From contig UCEY01000026.1 of the NCBI GenBank assembly GCA_900471605.1, forward strand, positions 1 to 64,000: DNA of 64,000 nt, read 5' to 3'. Positions 17,802 to 26,063 of this stretch are shown piece by piece; the first letter of the stretch is position 1, and each line of letters starts with the position of its first letter. A program made the position numbers and the translations under genes. Under the pieces are notes generated by a model. That model had not been told where the DNA came from. It worked only from the letters and a program-made list of their open reading frames with translations, and searched no databases. This DNA comes from Hyphomicrobiales bacterium. GTDB taxonomy: Bacteria > Pseudomonadota > Alphaproteobacteria > Rhizobiales > Rhizobiaceae.

Positions 17802-18059
17802 ATGGCAAAGTTCACACCCCCGCCGCTCGACGGGCTGAAACGCAGGATCGACCGCCACCGGCAGGAAAAGGCCGGCGAGCGACAGGGCATGTTCGTGCGG
17901 CAGACTTTCGAGCTCTCGCGGGAAGAAGCGCGGCAAAAGGCGCGCGAATGGTTTCACGACTATCCGAAGGCTGCCTACTGGACCGAAGTGGAAAGCTGGC
18001 GTCAGCTCGAAGGCGACCGTATCGAATTCACGATGCGCCGGCTGCCGACCGCGGATTGA
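17802..18059 (+). CDS. Conserved hypothetical small protein
   Basis: An 85-residue, highly charged protein starting MAKFTPPPLDGLKRRIDRHR. It contains FVRQTFELSREEARQKAREW and a conserved-looking YWTEVESWRQL ending FTMRRLPTAD. It has no signal peptide or membrane segment. AGAGG lies just upstream of the ATG. I do not recognise a named domain. It stands alone between hemF and a convergent secreted protein. Confidence 0.65.
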   Translation: MAKFTPPPLDGLKRRIDRHRQEKAGERQGMFVRQTFELSREEARQKAREWFHDYPKAAYWTEVESWRQLEGDRIEFTMRRLPTAD

Positions 18060-18068
18060 TCCGACCCG

Positions 18069-18497
18069 TCACTTCGGATCCTCGTAGGTATAGAGCGCAC
18101 ACATCTCGTCGCTGCTCCTTGGCGGATTTCTCCCCGTAAATACGGCGATCGCGGACATGCCGTTTCCCGATGCCCAGTTCGCGACATAGGTCACGTCGCC
18201 CGATCCGCAGAGCTGGTTGCCGTTTTCGAGCTCCGGATCGGCCGGTTCCGCGACGCGGTAGACCGAAGCCGGGACCCTCCTGCCATCGACGCGGAAATTG
18301 TCGGCGACAAGGTCGGAGAATTCGAGGGTTTCCTCGTTCTCGAAGGTGATGCCGAAATCATCCAGCCACACATCGCCGGTAACGCTCATCGCCGTCTTGC
18401 TGACAGCGGTATAGTGGTCAGCCTCCTGGGCACAGGCTGACGAAGCCATCAGGGCGAGGGCGGCAACGGTCATGGGGCGGCAGAGCAGATTGCGCAT
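18069..18497 (-). CDS. Secreted hypothetical protein
   Basis: A 142-residue protein with a signal peptide (MRNLLCRPMTVAALALMASS, then ACA-QEAD as a signal peptidase I site). The mature part has three cysteines (LCGSGDVTYV and EMCALYTYEDPK among them), suggesting a disulfide-stabilised periplasmic domain. The function is unknown. AAGGAT precedes the ATG at 18497; the frame stays open to 18602 but lacks a signal sequence there. It is convergent with the small gene at 17802-18059. Confidence 0.65.
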   Translation of the reverse strand: MRNLLCRPMTVAALALMASSACAQEADHYTAVSKTAMSVTGDVWLDDFGITFENEETLEFSDLVADNFRVDGRRVPASVYRVAEPADPELENGNQLCGSGDVTYVANWASGNGMSAIAVFTGRNPPRSSDEMCALYTYEDPK

Positions 18498-18652
18498 CTC
18501 GATCCTTTGGGGGCAGGGAAATATGAAGCTCGATTGCCGAAACATATGCGATCTCCGATGTTTGGCCCATGGGCTTCGACCGGTTTGACATGTGTTTTTC
18601 AAAAGATGCTAAACGGGCGGGAGACGGGTGATCCGCCAGCTGCCGACCGCGC

Positions 18653-18850
18653 TCAGGCGGCATCCCCCGCCTTGACGAGAACCTGCGTGAGTTCGAGGCC
18701 GAGAGCTTTCATCACCTTCAGGATCGTGGCGAATTCCGGGTTTCCTTCACCGCTCAGGGCGGTATAGAGCGCCTTTCGGTTCACCCTCGGCATCGTCGCG
18801 CGACGATGCCGAGGCATCTCGCGATGTTGTTCAGCAGGGACGGCGGTCAA
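18653..18850 (-). pseudogene. Remnant of a HigA-like addiction-module antitoxin
   Basis: The last 43 codons encode VNRKALYTALSGEGNPEFAT followed by ILKVMKALGLELTQVLVKAG, which is the recognition helix and C terminus of the putative addiction-module antidote family (HigA-like, about 95 residues). The upstream part in this frame is unrelated (EQHREMPRHRRATMP). In another frame the DNA reads SLLNNIARCLGIVARR, which matches the missing LGDIAR.LG...VAR portion, so a frameshift lies near 18790-18810. Further upstream there is a stop and then the end of soxR at 18875, so the front of the gene and any toxin are gone. Confidence 0.65.
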
Positions 18851-18874
18851 CTTAAACTAAACCTATCCGCGCAA

Positions 18875-19330
18875 TCAACCGACGTCCACCTGCTCTTCCG
18901 CCTCCAGCAGGATGGGCCCGGCACCCTTTTCGCCGAGCATATCCTGCGGATTCCTCAGCGGGCATTCTTCCATCGAGAGGCAGCCGCAGCCGATGCAGCC
19001 GGTCAGGTGGTCGCGCAGCGACGTGAGACTGGCGATCCGTGCGTCGAGCTGGCGTTTCCAGGTTTGCGAAAGGCGTTGCCAGTCCCTTGCCGTCAACGGC
19101 CGGTCGTGCGGCAGGACGGAGAGCGCCTCGGCGATATCGGCGAGCGGTATGCCGGTCTTCTGGGCAACCTTGATGACCGCGACCCGGCGCAGCACCACGC
19201 GGGGATATCGCCTCTGGTTGCCGCGGTTACGCCAACTCCTGATCAATCCCTTGGTTTCGTAGAAATGCAGCGTCGATACCGCGACGCCGCTGCGCTGCGC
19301 CACTTCGCCGACCGTCAATTCCAGCGGCAT
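18875..19330 (-). CDS. soxR: SoxR, redox-sensing MerR-family activator
   Basis: A 151-residue MerR protein: winged helix at residues 4-45 ([20 protein letters not shown]), dimer helix, then the [2Fe-2S] cluster loop C112-x2-C115-x-C117-x5-C123 ([15 protein letters not shown]), identical in spacing to SoxR. Redox-cycling compounds oxidise the cluster and switch the protein into an activator. The start at 19330 is preferred because GAAGGACGC precedes it; an ATG at 19354 would add 8 residues. The gene is divergent from an MFS exporter, with a SoxR box between. In non-enteric bacteria SoxR usually controls such exporters directly rather than through soxS. Confidence 0.93.
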   Translation of the reverse strand: MPLELTVGEVAQRSGVAVSTLHFYETKGLIRSWRNRGNQRRYPRVVLRRVAVIKVAQKTGIPLADIAEALSVLPHDRPLTARDWQRLSQTWKRQLDARIASLTSLRDHLTGCIGCGCLSMEECPLRNPQDMLGEKGAGPILLEAEEQVDVG

Positions 19331-19360
19331 GCGTCCTTCGGAATCTTTTTTCATTCACCA

Positions 19361-19391
19361 TTGACCTCAATATTGCTTGAGGTTCTATAGC
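19361..19391 (+). promoter_or_regulatory. SoxR box within a 19-bp-spaced promoter for the MFS gene
   Basis: The dyad CCTCAATATTGCTTGAGG at 19365-19382 keeps the CCTCAA...TTGAGG arms of known SoxR operators. It lies between a -35 (TTGACC, 19361-19366) and a -10 (TATAGC, 19386-19391) separated by 19 bp, the overlong spacer that MerR-family activators correct by twisting DNA. The promoter points to the MFS gene 36 bp downstream. Confidence 0.85.
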
Positions 19392-19426
19392 AGAGGCTCC
19401 CAGAAAGAAAACCGGAGCCCAGTTCC

Positions 19427-20674
19427 ATGGAGACGAAAAACGCCCTGCCGCCGCTGCCCCGCAGCGTATCGCTCGTTCGGGCCGGCACCCCATCTCCTGC
19501 GTCGCATTTTTCCCGCAACATGACCCTTCTGTCGGTCAGCACGCTGACCATCATGTCGGGTGCGACGATCTCGGCCTCCTTGCCCGGGATCGCGGCGCGT
19601 TTTGCCGGCCTGCCGAATGTCGAGCTCCTCAGTCGGTTGGTCTTGACGCTGCCGGCCCTGTTCATCGCCGTCTTCGCGCCGGTGGCCGGTCTGGTCATCG
19701 ATCGCTATGGCCGCAAGCCGCTTCTCATCGTCATGCTGCTGCTTTTCGCAATGGCCGGATGCTCCGGCCTGTTCGCCGACAGTCTTTTCGGCCTGCTGGC
19801 CGGCCGTGCGGTACTCGGCATCGCCGTGGGCGGCATCATGACCACCGCGACCGCACTGGTCGGCGACTTCTTTGCCGGCACGGAGCGCGACCGCTACATG
19901 GGGCTACAGCAGGCCTTCGTCGGCGTCGGCGGAACGATCTTCCTGACCGGCGGCGGGTTCATGGCGGAACTCCATTGGCGGGCGCCTTTCCTTATTTATG
20001 CGCTCGCCTTCCTGCTCGTGCCGGCCGCGCTGGTGTTCATCCGCGAGCCGGCACGTCCGGCAGCGATACAGACGAGGGCGGCGCCCAACGGCCTCGGCAC
20101 GCAAGGCAAGCTGCTTCTTCTCGCCCTGCTCATCGGGGCGGTCCTCAACATGGTCGCCTTCTACATGATCCCGACACAGCTTCCCTTCTATCTGAGATCG
20201 CTCGGCCTTGAGGCACCGAGCCTTGCCGGCATGGCCATCGGCCTCGGCCAGCTGGTCGGCATCGCCAGTTCACTGGTCTTTGCCCGTTTCCGGCAGATGC
20301 TCGGGGTCATGGGCGTCTTTGCGCTGGCCTTCGGATCGATGGGTGCAGCCTTCGTGCTGCTCTCGGTTGCCGGGACCTATCCGGGCATCCTGCTTGCGAT
20401 GGCGGTATCCGGCATCGGCATGGGAACGATCATGCCGAATTTCGCCGGTGCTGCGATGCTGCTTGCATCGCCGGCCCTCAGGGGACGCATTTCCGGCCTG
20501 CTGGTGGCAAGCATCTTTACCGGACAATTCCTGTCGCCGCTCCTCTCCCAGCCTCTGATCGCCGTAAAAGGTTACGCTGCGACCTACGGCATGGCCGGCC
20601 TCATGCTGCTGGTCTTCGCTTTCGGTTCGCTTGCCGTCAGGCTCAGCCCGCGGCCGCGGGATGCCGCGACATGA
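19427..20674 (+). CDS. MFS drug-efflux-type transporter, predicted SoxR target
   Basis: A 415-residue membrane protein with 12 predicted helices. The MFS loop 2-3 motif is GLVIDRYGRKPLLIVM and helix 4-5 carries LLAGRAVLGIAVGGIMTTAT, both typical of drug:H+ antiporters. The N terminus has a 30-residue polar tail (METKNALPPLPRSVSLVRAG). GGAG is placed before the ATG. The gene faces soxR across a canonical SoxR promoter, so it is probably induced by redox-cycling compounds and exports one of them or a related toxic metabolite; the substrate is inference. Confidence 0.88.
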   Translation: METKNALPPLPRSVSLVRAGTPSPASHFSRNMTLLSVSTLTIMSGATISASLPGIAARFAGLPNVELLSRLVLTLPALFIAVFAPVAGLVIDRYGRKPLLIVMLLLFAMAGCSGLFADSLFGLLAGRAVLGIAVGGIMTTATALVGDFFAGTERDRYMGLQQAFVGVGGTIFLTGGGFMAELHWRAPFLIYALAFLLVPAALVFIREPARPAAIQTRAAPNGLGTQGKLLLLALLIGAVLNMVAFYMIPTQLPFYLRSLGLEAPSLAGMAIGLGQLVGIASSLVFARFRQMLGVMGVFALAFGSMGAAFVLLSVAGTYPGILLAMAVSGIGMGTIMPNFAGAAMLLASPALRGRISGLLVASIFTGQFLSPLLSQPLIAVKGYAATYGMAGLMLLVFAFGSLAVRLSPRPRDAAT

Positions 20675-20685
20675 GGAAAGGAAGC

Positions 20686-21159
20686 TCAGGCAAAGCCCGT
20701 CTGCCGCAATGCCTCGCCCGATATCATTGCCGCCGACATGGCGACATTGATGGAGCGCTGGCCGTTCACCATGGGGATCAGAATGCGGCCGTCGGCGGCC
20801 TCATGCACATGATCCGGCACGCCGGCGCTTTCGCGACCGAAGAGCAGGATATCGTCTGGCCGGAACGCGAAGCTCGTATAGGGCAGGGCGGCCTTGGTGG
20901 AGGCAAGCACGACGCGCCGGCCGTTCTCCTTGCGCCATGCGTCGAAGCGCTGCCAGTTGACGTGGCGGGCGAGCGTGACGCTCTCCAGATAGTCCATGCC
21001 CGACCGCTTCAGGTTCCGGTCGGAAATGTCGAAGCCGGCCGGCTCGATAATGTCGACCGAAAGACCAAGGCAGGCGGCGAGCCTCAGGATCGTGCCGGTA
21101 TTGCCGGCGATATCCGGCTGGTAGAGGGCGATGCGCAGGCCGGAGGAAATGTCGCTCAT
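20686..21159 (-). CDS. trmL: tRNA (cytidine(34)-2'-O)-methyltransferase
   Basis: A 157-residue SPOUT methyltransferase. It starts IALYQPDIAGNTGTILRLAA (motif 1 with N-x-G-x-x-x-R), then has LLFGRESAGVPD (motif 2), and ends MVNGQRSINVAMSAAMI (motif 3, the knot forming the AdoMet site). TrmL methylates the ribose of the wobble base in certain leucine tRNAs and works as a dimer. AAGGA lies 5 bases before the ATG. It is convergent with the MFS gene, with 11 bp between. Confidence 0.92.
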   Translation of the reverse strand: MSDISSGLRIALYQPDIAGNTGTILRLAACLGLSVDIIEPAGFDISDRNLKRSGMDYLESVTLARHVNWQRFDAWRKENGRRVVLASTKAALPYTSFAFRPDDILLFGRESAGVPDHVHEAADGRILIPMVNGQRSINVAMSAAMISGEALRQTGFA

Positions 21160-21540
21160 AGGCGGTCCTTACGGGAAACCGGTGTCCGATCTCAAGCTTT
21201 TTCCATGCACGGCATGGCTGTGACGATCGTGCAACAGAAAATTCCCGGGTGGCCGGGCGCGGCGATTTGCTCTTTGCAATTTGTGTCCGAAAGGTTAGAA
21301 GACTTCTGTAACTCAACGCCTACTCAAGGAGGCCTACATGGATATGACCGTGCTTTCGCGCCTCCACAGCCGAATTGTTGTCTTTCTGGCCTAGGCGTTC
21401 CGCGGTTTCTCGCAAACTTTTCCTTTCCTGATCCGTTACGCGGCCGACATGCGGCCTCGATATCTTAAGTTTTCGTCGCCCGCTTCCGGCCGCCTTGCGT
21501 GCCGAACCGGCGCGGCAATCCGATTTACGGAGCTTTTTTC
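21160..21540. other. 381-bp intergenic region with a short leader ORF
   Basis: The region separates trmL (minus strand) from the first ABC exporter (plus strand). It must hold both promoters. The only coding-like element is the 18-codon open frame at 21338-21394, listed separately. No tRNA, terminator or repeat was recognised in the remainder. Confidence 0.5.
21338..21394 (+). CDS. Possible 18-residue leader peptide upstream of the ABC exporter
   Basis: The frame MDMTVLSRLHSRIVVFLA is preceded by a near-perfect ribosome site, CAAGGAGGCCTAC-ATG, stronger than that of most genes in the window. It ends 146 bp before the exporter start. Its length and position fit a translated leader or small regulatory peptide; the content has no run of one amino acid that would suggest classical attenuation. 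It could also be chance. Confidence 0.35.
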   Translation: MDMTVLSRLHSRIVVFLA

Positions 21541-23397
21541 ATGTTCTCGTGGTTCGAACGGCGCGTTGATCCCTATCCGGACGAAGCGCCCGCACTACCG
21601 CCCTCCGGCCTTGCGGCCTTCCTGTGGCACTATACCAAGCCGGTCTGGCCGTGGGTCGTCATCATGTCGACCTGCACGATGTTGATCGCCGTCGGCGAAG
21701 TGGCGCTGTTCCAGTTCCTCGGCGATATCGTCGATTGGCTGACCCATGCCGACCGGGCGACCTTCCTTGCGACGGAGGGGCCGAAGCTGTTCTTCATGGC
21801 CTTCGTGGTGCTGGTCGGCCTGCCGTTGGTGGCGACGCTCAATTCGCTGATCATGCACCAGATCCTGATGGGCAATTTCCCGATGATCGCCCGCTGGCAG
21901 ATGCACCGCTTCCTGCTGCGGCACTCGATGACGTTTTTCGCCAACGAGTTCGCCGGCCGCGTCTCGACCAAGGTGATGCAGACATCGCTCGCCATCCGCG
22001 AAACGGTGATGAAGGTGCTCGACGTGTTCGTCTACGTCTTCACCTATTTCATCTCGATGATCGCGGTCGTGGCGGCGGCGGATCTGCGTCTTGCGGTGCC
22101 GCTCGTTCTCTGGATCGTCTTCTACTCGAGCACGGTCGCCTATTACGTGCCGCGCCTGAGAAAAATCTCGGCGGAACAGGCGGATGCGCGTTCGATGATG
22201 ACCGGCCGCGTGGTCGACAGCTATACGAACATCGCCACCGTCAAGCTGTTTTCGCATGCCGGCAGGGAAGAGACCTATGCGCGCGACGCGATGGATATCT
22301 TCCTGAAGACCGTGCATGCGCAGATGCGCAAGGTGACCGCCTTCCAGGTGCTGGTCTACTTCTACAACTGTGCGGCGCTGTTTGCCGTCGGTGCATTGTC
22401 GATCTGGTTCTGGCTGGACAGCGCCATCTCGATCGGGGCGATCGCAATCGCCATCGGCCTTGCGATGCGCATCAACGGCATGTCGCAATGGGTGATGTGG
22501 GAAGTCTCGGCGCTGTTTGAAAACATCGGCACCGTCTATGACGGCATGTCGATGATGACCAAGGCGCATGACGTGGTGGACCAGAAGAGCGCTTCGACGC
22601 TGACCGCGAAAAAGGGCCATATCCGCTACGACAACGTCCACTTCCACTACGGCAAGGGCAAGGGCGTCATCGAAGGCCTGACGCTCGATATCCCGGCCGG
22701 CCAGAAGGTCGGCCTGGTCGGTCGCTCCGGTGCCGGCAAGACGACGCTGATGAACCTGCTGCTGCGCTTCTACGATCTGGAAGGCGGCCGCATCACCATC
22801 GACGGCCAGGATATCTCCGGCGTCACGCAGGACAGCCTGCGTTCGCTGATCGGCGTCGTCACCCAGGATACCTCGCTGCTGCACCGGTCGATCCGCGACA
22901 ACATCGCCTACGGCAAGCCGGATGCGAGTGACGCGGATATCATCGAGGCGGCCAAGCGCGCGAATGCCTGGGACTTCATCGACGGGCTTGCCGACCTGCA
23001 GGGACGAAAAGGTCTCGATGCGCATGTGGGCGAACGCGGCGTGAAACTGTCGGGCGGCCAGCGGCAGCGCATCGCGATCGCCCGCGTCTTCCTGAAGGAC
23101 GCGCCGATCCTGGTGCTCGACGAGGCGACTTCGGCGCTCGACAGTGAAGTCGAGGCGGCGATCCAGGAGAACCTGTTCTCGTTGATGCAGGGCAAGACGG
23201 TGATCGCGATTGCCCACCGGCTGTCGACGCTGACCGAAATGGACCGGCTGATCGTGCTTGACCGCGGCCGGATCATCGAGGCCGGCACGCATCGCGAGCT
23301 CGTGGCCTCGGGCGGCATCTATGCCGACCTCTGGAACCGCCAGTCGGGCGGCTTCATCGGCCATGACGACGTGATCGAAGAAGAGGCGGCGGAGTAA
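21541..23397 (+). CDS. ABC exporter, fused permease-ATPase (copy 1)
   Basis: A 618-residue half-transporter: six membrane helices in residues 1-340, then an ATPase domain with Walker A GRSGAGKTTL at 394-403, a signature LSGGQRQR at about 503, and Walker B ILVLDEATSALDSE with the catalytic glutamate, followed by the H-loop AIAHRLST. It belongs to the type IV (MsbA/drug/lipid) exporters. The start at 21541 has CGGAG upstream; an in-frame ATG 14 codons earlier is less likely. It is a paralogue of the gene at 24191, and the two may form a heterodimer or separate homodimers. A strong hairpin follows the stop. Confidence 0.88.
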   Translation: MFSWFERRVDPYPDEAPALPPSGLAAFLWHYTKPVWPWVVIMSTCTMLIAVGEVALFQFLGDIVDWLTHADRATFLATEGPKLFFMAFVVLVGLPLVATLNSLIMHQILMGNFPMIARWQMHRFLLRHSMTFFANEFAGRVSTKVMQTSLAIRETVMKVLDVFVYVFTYFISMIAVVAAADLRLAVPLVLWIVFYSSTVAYYVPRLRKISAEQADARSMMTGRVVDSYTNIATVKLFSHAGREETYARDAMDIFLKTVHAQMRKVTAFQVLVYFYNCAALFAVGALSIWFWLDSAISIGAIAIAIGLAMRINGMSQWVMWEVSALFENIGTVYDGMSMMTKAHDVVDQKSASTLTAKKGHIRYDNVHFHYGKGKGVIEGLTLDIPAGQKVGLVGRSGAGKTTLMNLLLRFYDLEGGRITIDGQDISGVTQDSLRSLIGVVTQDTSLLHRSIRDNIAYGKPDASDADIIEAAKRANAWDFIDGLADLQGRKGLDAHVGERGVKLSGGQRQRIAIARVFLKDAPILVLDEATSALDSEVEAAIQENLFSLMQGKTVIAIAHRLSTLTEMDRLIVLDRGRIIEAGTHRELVASGGIYADLWNRQSGGFIGHDDVIEEEAAE

Positions 23398-23402
23398 GCA
23401 GT

Positions 23403-23432
23403 GAAAGCCCCCGAGTGTGCTTGGGGGCTTTC
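23403..23432 (+). terminator. Rho-independent terminator after ABC exporter 1
   Basis: A 10-bp perfect stem, GAAAGCCCCC / GGGGGCTTTC, extended by weaker pairs inside, begins 6 bp after the exporter stop. The downstream T-run is short (TTTCATT), so termination may be partial. Confidence 0.7.
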
Positions 23433-23527
23433 ATTATCTTGCCTGCAGTTATTCTTGCAGAGTCAAGGCTCTTAAAAATTCTCAATAGATAAGATAATTT
23501 AGGGGCGTGAATGAATTCAGGTGCGCC

Positions 23528-23797
23528 ATGGCTACGATTACCATTTCTCTTCCCGATACGCTGAAGGACTTCGTCCAACTTCAGATGGCGACGAAAGGCT
23601 ACGGCAATGTCAGCGAATATTTCCGTACGCTGTTGCGCGACGCGCAACAGAAAGAGAATGACGAACGCTTGAAGGCTTTGTTGCTGGAGGGGCTTTCGTC
23701 CGGAGAAGGGCGTGTCGCCGCGCCTGAGTTCTGGAACGATCTAAAGGCAGAGGCGGCGATCCTTCTCGACAGGAAAACCAAGAAGTCTTCGCCTTGA
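23528..23797 (+). CDS. parD: ParD-family antitoxin
   Basis: An 89-residue protein with an N-terminal ribbon-helix-helix (MATITISLPDTLKDFVQLQM, then ATKGYGNVSEYFRTLLRDAQ) and a polar C-terminal tail (PEFWNDLKAEAAILLDRK) of the kind that wraps the ParE toxin. ParD binds and silences ParE and represses the operon. The start at 23528 begins the beta strand of the fold; an upstream ATG at 23507 adds 7 residues. The stop overlaps the parE TTG start by 3 bp, the usual coupling, but that toxin is broken. Confidence 0.88.
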   Translation: MATITISLPDTLKDFVQLQMATKGYGNVSEYFRTLLRDAQQKENDERLKALLLEGLSSGEGRVAAPEFWNDLKAEAAILLDRKTKKSSP

Positions 23798-24123
23798 TAG
23801 TCATCGTCAAACCCGCGGCCAGATCCGACATCTTGCGGCAGGTCGATTATTATGCGGACATCGGTCTGCGAGATATCGGGGAAAGGTTCCTCTCTTCCGT
23901 TTAGTCATCGATCGATGTCCTCACAAGAACACCTTTAGGCGGCTCGCCCCGATACTTCGCTGATGAGGAACTTCTGGGTCTAAGATCCTGGCCGGTAAGG
24001 TCTTTTGAGGCATTCCGTATCTACTATATTCCGCAGAGCGATCGGTTGATCGTCTTGCGCGTTCTTCATGGTCGGCGGGACGTGGAAGGAATATTCGACG
24101 ATGACCCCGATGCCGATCATTAA
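23794..24123 (+). pseudogene. parE: parE toxin gene interrupted by an in-frame amber codon
   Basis: The 110-codon frame starting at TTG 23794 encodes a ParE/RelE-fold toxin: VKPAARSDILRQVDYYADIG, GERFLSSV, a stop TAG at 23902-23904 (codon 37), then SSIDVLTRTPLGGSPRYFAD, LRSWPVRSFEAFRIYYIPQS and LIVLRVLHGRRDVEGIF in the same frame, ending at TAA 24121-24123. All conserved ParE blocks (P-x-x-G-x-x-R, LRSWPV..F..F.IYY, VLHG.RD) survive, so this is a single recent nonsense change. The sequence gives no sign of recoding. Confidence 0.88.
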
Positions 24124-24190
24124 GAAAATGTAAGCCGCCGCCCGGCCGCTTTTGCTTTGCCGCCGATCAGAATCCGCCTATATCCGGAGC

Positions 24191-26053
24191 ATGTTGAAAC
24201 CGGTCTTCCGCATCTTCGAGAGCTTTATCAAGCCGTTTGCGAGGCGGGACGACCTGAAGCCCCCGGCTGGTCTCATCGGCTTCGTCTGGTTCTATGTCAG
24301 CCAGGCAAAGCTTCCGTTCTTCGCCATGCTGGTGCTCGGCGGGCTTGCGGCCGGCGTCGAGGCGGCGATGTTCTGGTATGTCGGACGGCTGGTCGATATC
24401 CTCGACACGACCGAACCCGCCGACGGCTGGGCGGGGCTTTTGGCCAATCACGGGACCGAGCTGGTGGTCATGGCGCTGGTGGTCGGCATCGGCCGCTTCC
24501 TGATCGGCTTTCTGACGGCGCTGGTCGACCAGCAGATCATCACGCCCGGTTTCTACAACCTGGTGCGCTGGCAGTCGTATATCCACGTGTCGCGCCAGTC
24601 GCTCTCCTTCTTCCAGAACGACTTTTCCGGCCGGATCGTCACGAAAGTCTGGTCGGCGGGGCAGGCGACCGGCGACGTCTTGACCTCGTTCATGGAAAGC
24701 GTCTGGTTCGTCGGCATCTACTCGGTCTCGACCATCGCGCTCGTCGCAGGCCTCGACTGGCGGCTGGCGATCGTGGTCGTCGCCTGGCTTGCCATCTTCG
24801 CGATGCTGGCCCGATATTACGTGCCGCGCATCCGCGAACATTCGAAGGCGTCCGCCGAGGCCGGTTCGATGATTTCCGGACGCATGGTGGACGCCTATTC
24901 GAACATCCAGACGCTTCGCCTCTTCGGCCGCGACGAGGCGAACGACCGATACATGCTGTCGGGCTTCGAGAGCTTTCAGGACACGATCATCGCGTTCACG
25001 CGGCTGCTCACCAGCGTGCGCGCCTCGATGGCCTTCCTCTCCGGCACGATGATCGTCACCATGGCGGCGATGAGCGTGCATCTGTGGCTCTCCGGCCTGA
25101 TCTCGTCCGGCGCGGTCGCCTTCACCATGGCGCTGATGCTGCGGCTCAACTTCCTGCTCGGCCGGCTGATGACGCAGCTCAACGGCATCATGCGCAATAT
25201 CGGCACGATCCAGAATTCGGCCGAGCTGATCTCGCAGCCGATCGGGCTGGTGGATGCGCCGGGCGCCACGCAGCTGGTGGTGAAGCGTCCGGAGATCCGC
25301 TTCGAGAATGTCAGTTTCCACTACGGCAAGACGAAGGGCGTCATCGACAACCTGTCGCTCACGATCCGGCCGGGCGAAAAACTCGGCATCGTCGGGCGTT
25401 CGGGCGCCGGCAAGTCGACGCTCGTCAACCTGCTCCTGCGGTTCTACGATCTCGAAGGCGGACGTATCCTGATCGACGGGCAGGACATTGCCAAGGCGAC
25501 ACAGGAATCGCTGCGCGCCCAGATCGGCATGGTGACACAGGATACGTCGCTGCTGCACCGGTCTATCCGCGACAATATCCTGTTCGGCCGGCCGGATGCG
25601 ACCGAGGCGCAGCTCGTCGAGGCGGCGCGCAAGGCGGAAGCGGATGCGTTCATCGCCAGCCTCGAGGACCAGCGCGGCCGCAAGGGGTTCGACGCGCATG
25701 TGGGCGAACGCGGCGTCAAGCTTTCCGGCGGCCAGCGCCAGCGTGTGGCGATCGCACGGGTGATGATCAAGGATGCGCCGATCCTGGTGCTCGACGAGGC
25801 CACATCGGCGCTGGATTCGGAGGTGGAGGCGGCGATCCAGTCGAACCTGGAGCGGCTGATGCAGGGCAAGACGGTGCTCGCCATCGCCCACCGTCTTTCG
25901 ACCATCGCGGCCCTCGACCGCCTGATTGTCATGGACAAGGGCCGGATCATCGAGGACGGCACCCATAACGAACTGATCGCGCGGGGAGGGCTTTATTCCG
26001 AGCTCTGGGCGCGGCAGTCCGGCGGGTTCCTTGCCGCGGACGCCGCCCAATAA
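24191..26053 (+). CDS. ABC exporter, fused permease-ATPase (copy 2)
   Basis: A 620-residue half-transporter of the same family as copy 1. The N-terminal part carries six helices; the ATPase domain has Walker A GRSGAGKSTL at 402-411, signature LSGGQRQR, and Walker B ILVLDEATSALDSEVEAAIQ with the catalytic glutamate intact. The two proteins share long identical stretches in the nucleotide-binding domain, such as VTQDTSLLHRSIRDNI. The ATG at 24191 is chosen by alignment with copy 1; its ribosome site is poor. The substrate is unknown (lipid, peptide or drug). Confidence 0.88.
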   Translation: MLKPVFRIFESFIKPFARRDDLKPPAGLIGFVWFYVSQAKLPFFAMLVLGGLAAGVEAAMFWYVGRLVDILDTTEPADGWAGLLANHGTELVVMALVVGIGRFLIGFLTALVDQQIITPGFYNLVRWQSYIHVSRQSLSFFQNDFSGRIVTKVWSAGQATGDVLTSFMESVWFVGIYSVSTIALVAGLDWRLAIVVVAWLAIFAMLARYYVPRIREHSKASAEAGSMISGRMVDAYSNIQTLRLFGRDEANDRYMLSGFESFQDTIIAFTRLLTSVRASMAFLSGTMIVTMAAMSVHLWLSGLISSGAVAFTMALMLRLNFLLGRLMTQLNGIMRNIGTIQNSAELISQPIGLVDAPGATQLVVKRPEIRFENVSFHYGKTKGVIDNLSLTIRPGEKLGIVGRSGAGKSTLVNLLLRFYDLEGGRILIDGQDIAKATQESLRAQIGMVTQDTSLLHRSIRDNILFGRPDATEAQLVEAARKAEADAFIASLEDQRGRKGFDAHVGERGVKLSGGQRQRVAIARVMIKDAPILVLDEATSALDSEVEAAIQSNLERLMQGKTVLAIAHRLSTIAALDRLIVMDKGRIIEDGTHNELIARGGLYSELWARQSGGFLAADAAQ

Positions 26054-26063
26054 TCTTTCGGGC

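Noticed and set aside
21595..23364. A 589-codon open frame on the minus strand opposite ABC exporter 1
   Set aside because: Its translation is rich in Arg, His, Asp and Gln with no domain, the pattern produced opposite a GC-rich gene; the plus strand has complete ABC motifs.
23902..23904. TAG in parE as a recoded (pyrrolysine or suppressed) codon
   Set aside because: No recoding machinery or structure is visible, and a nonsense mutation or sequencing error is far simpler.
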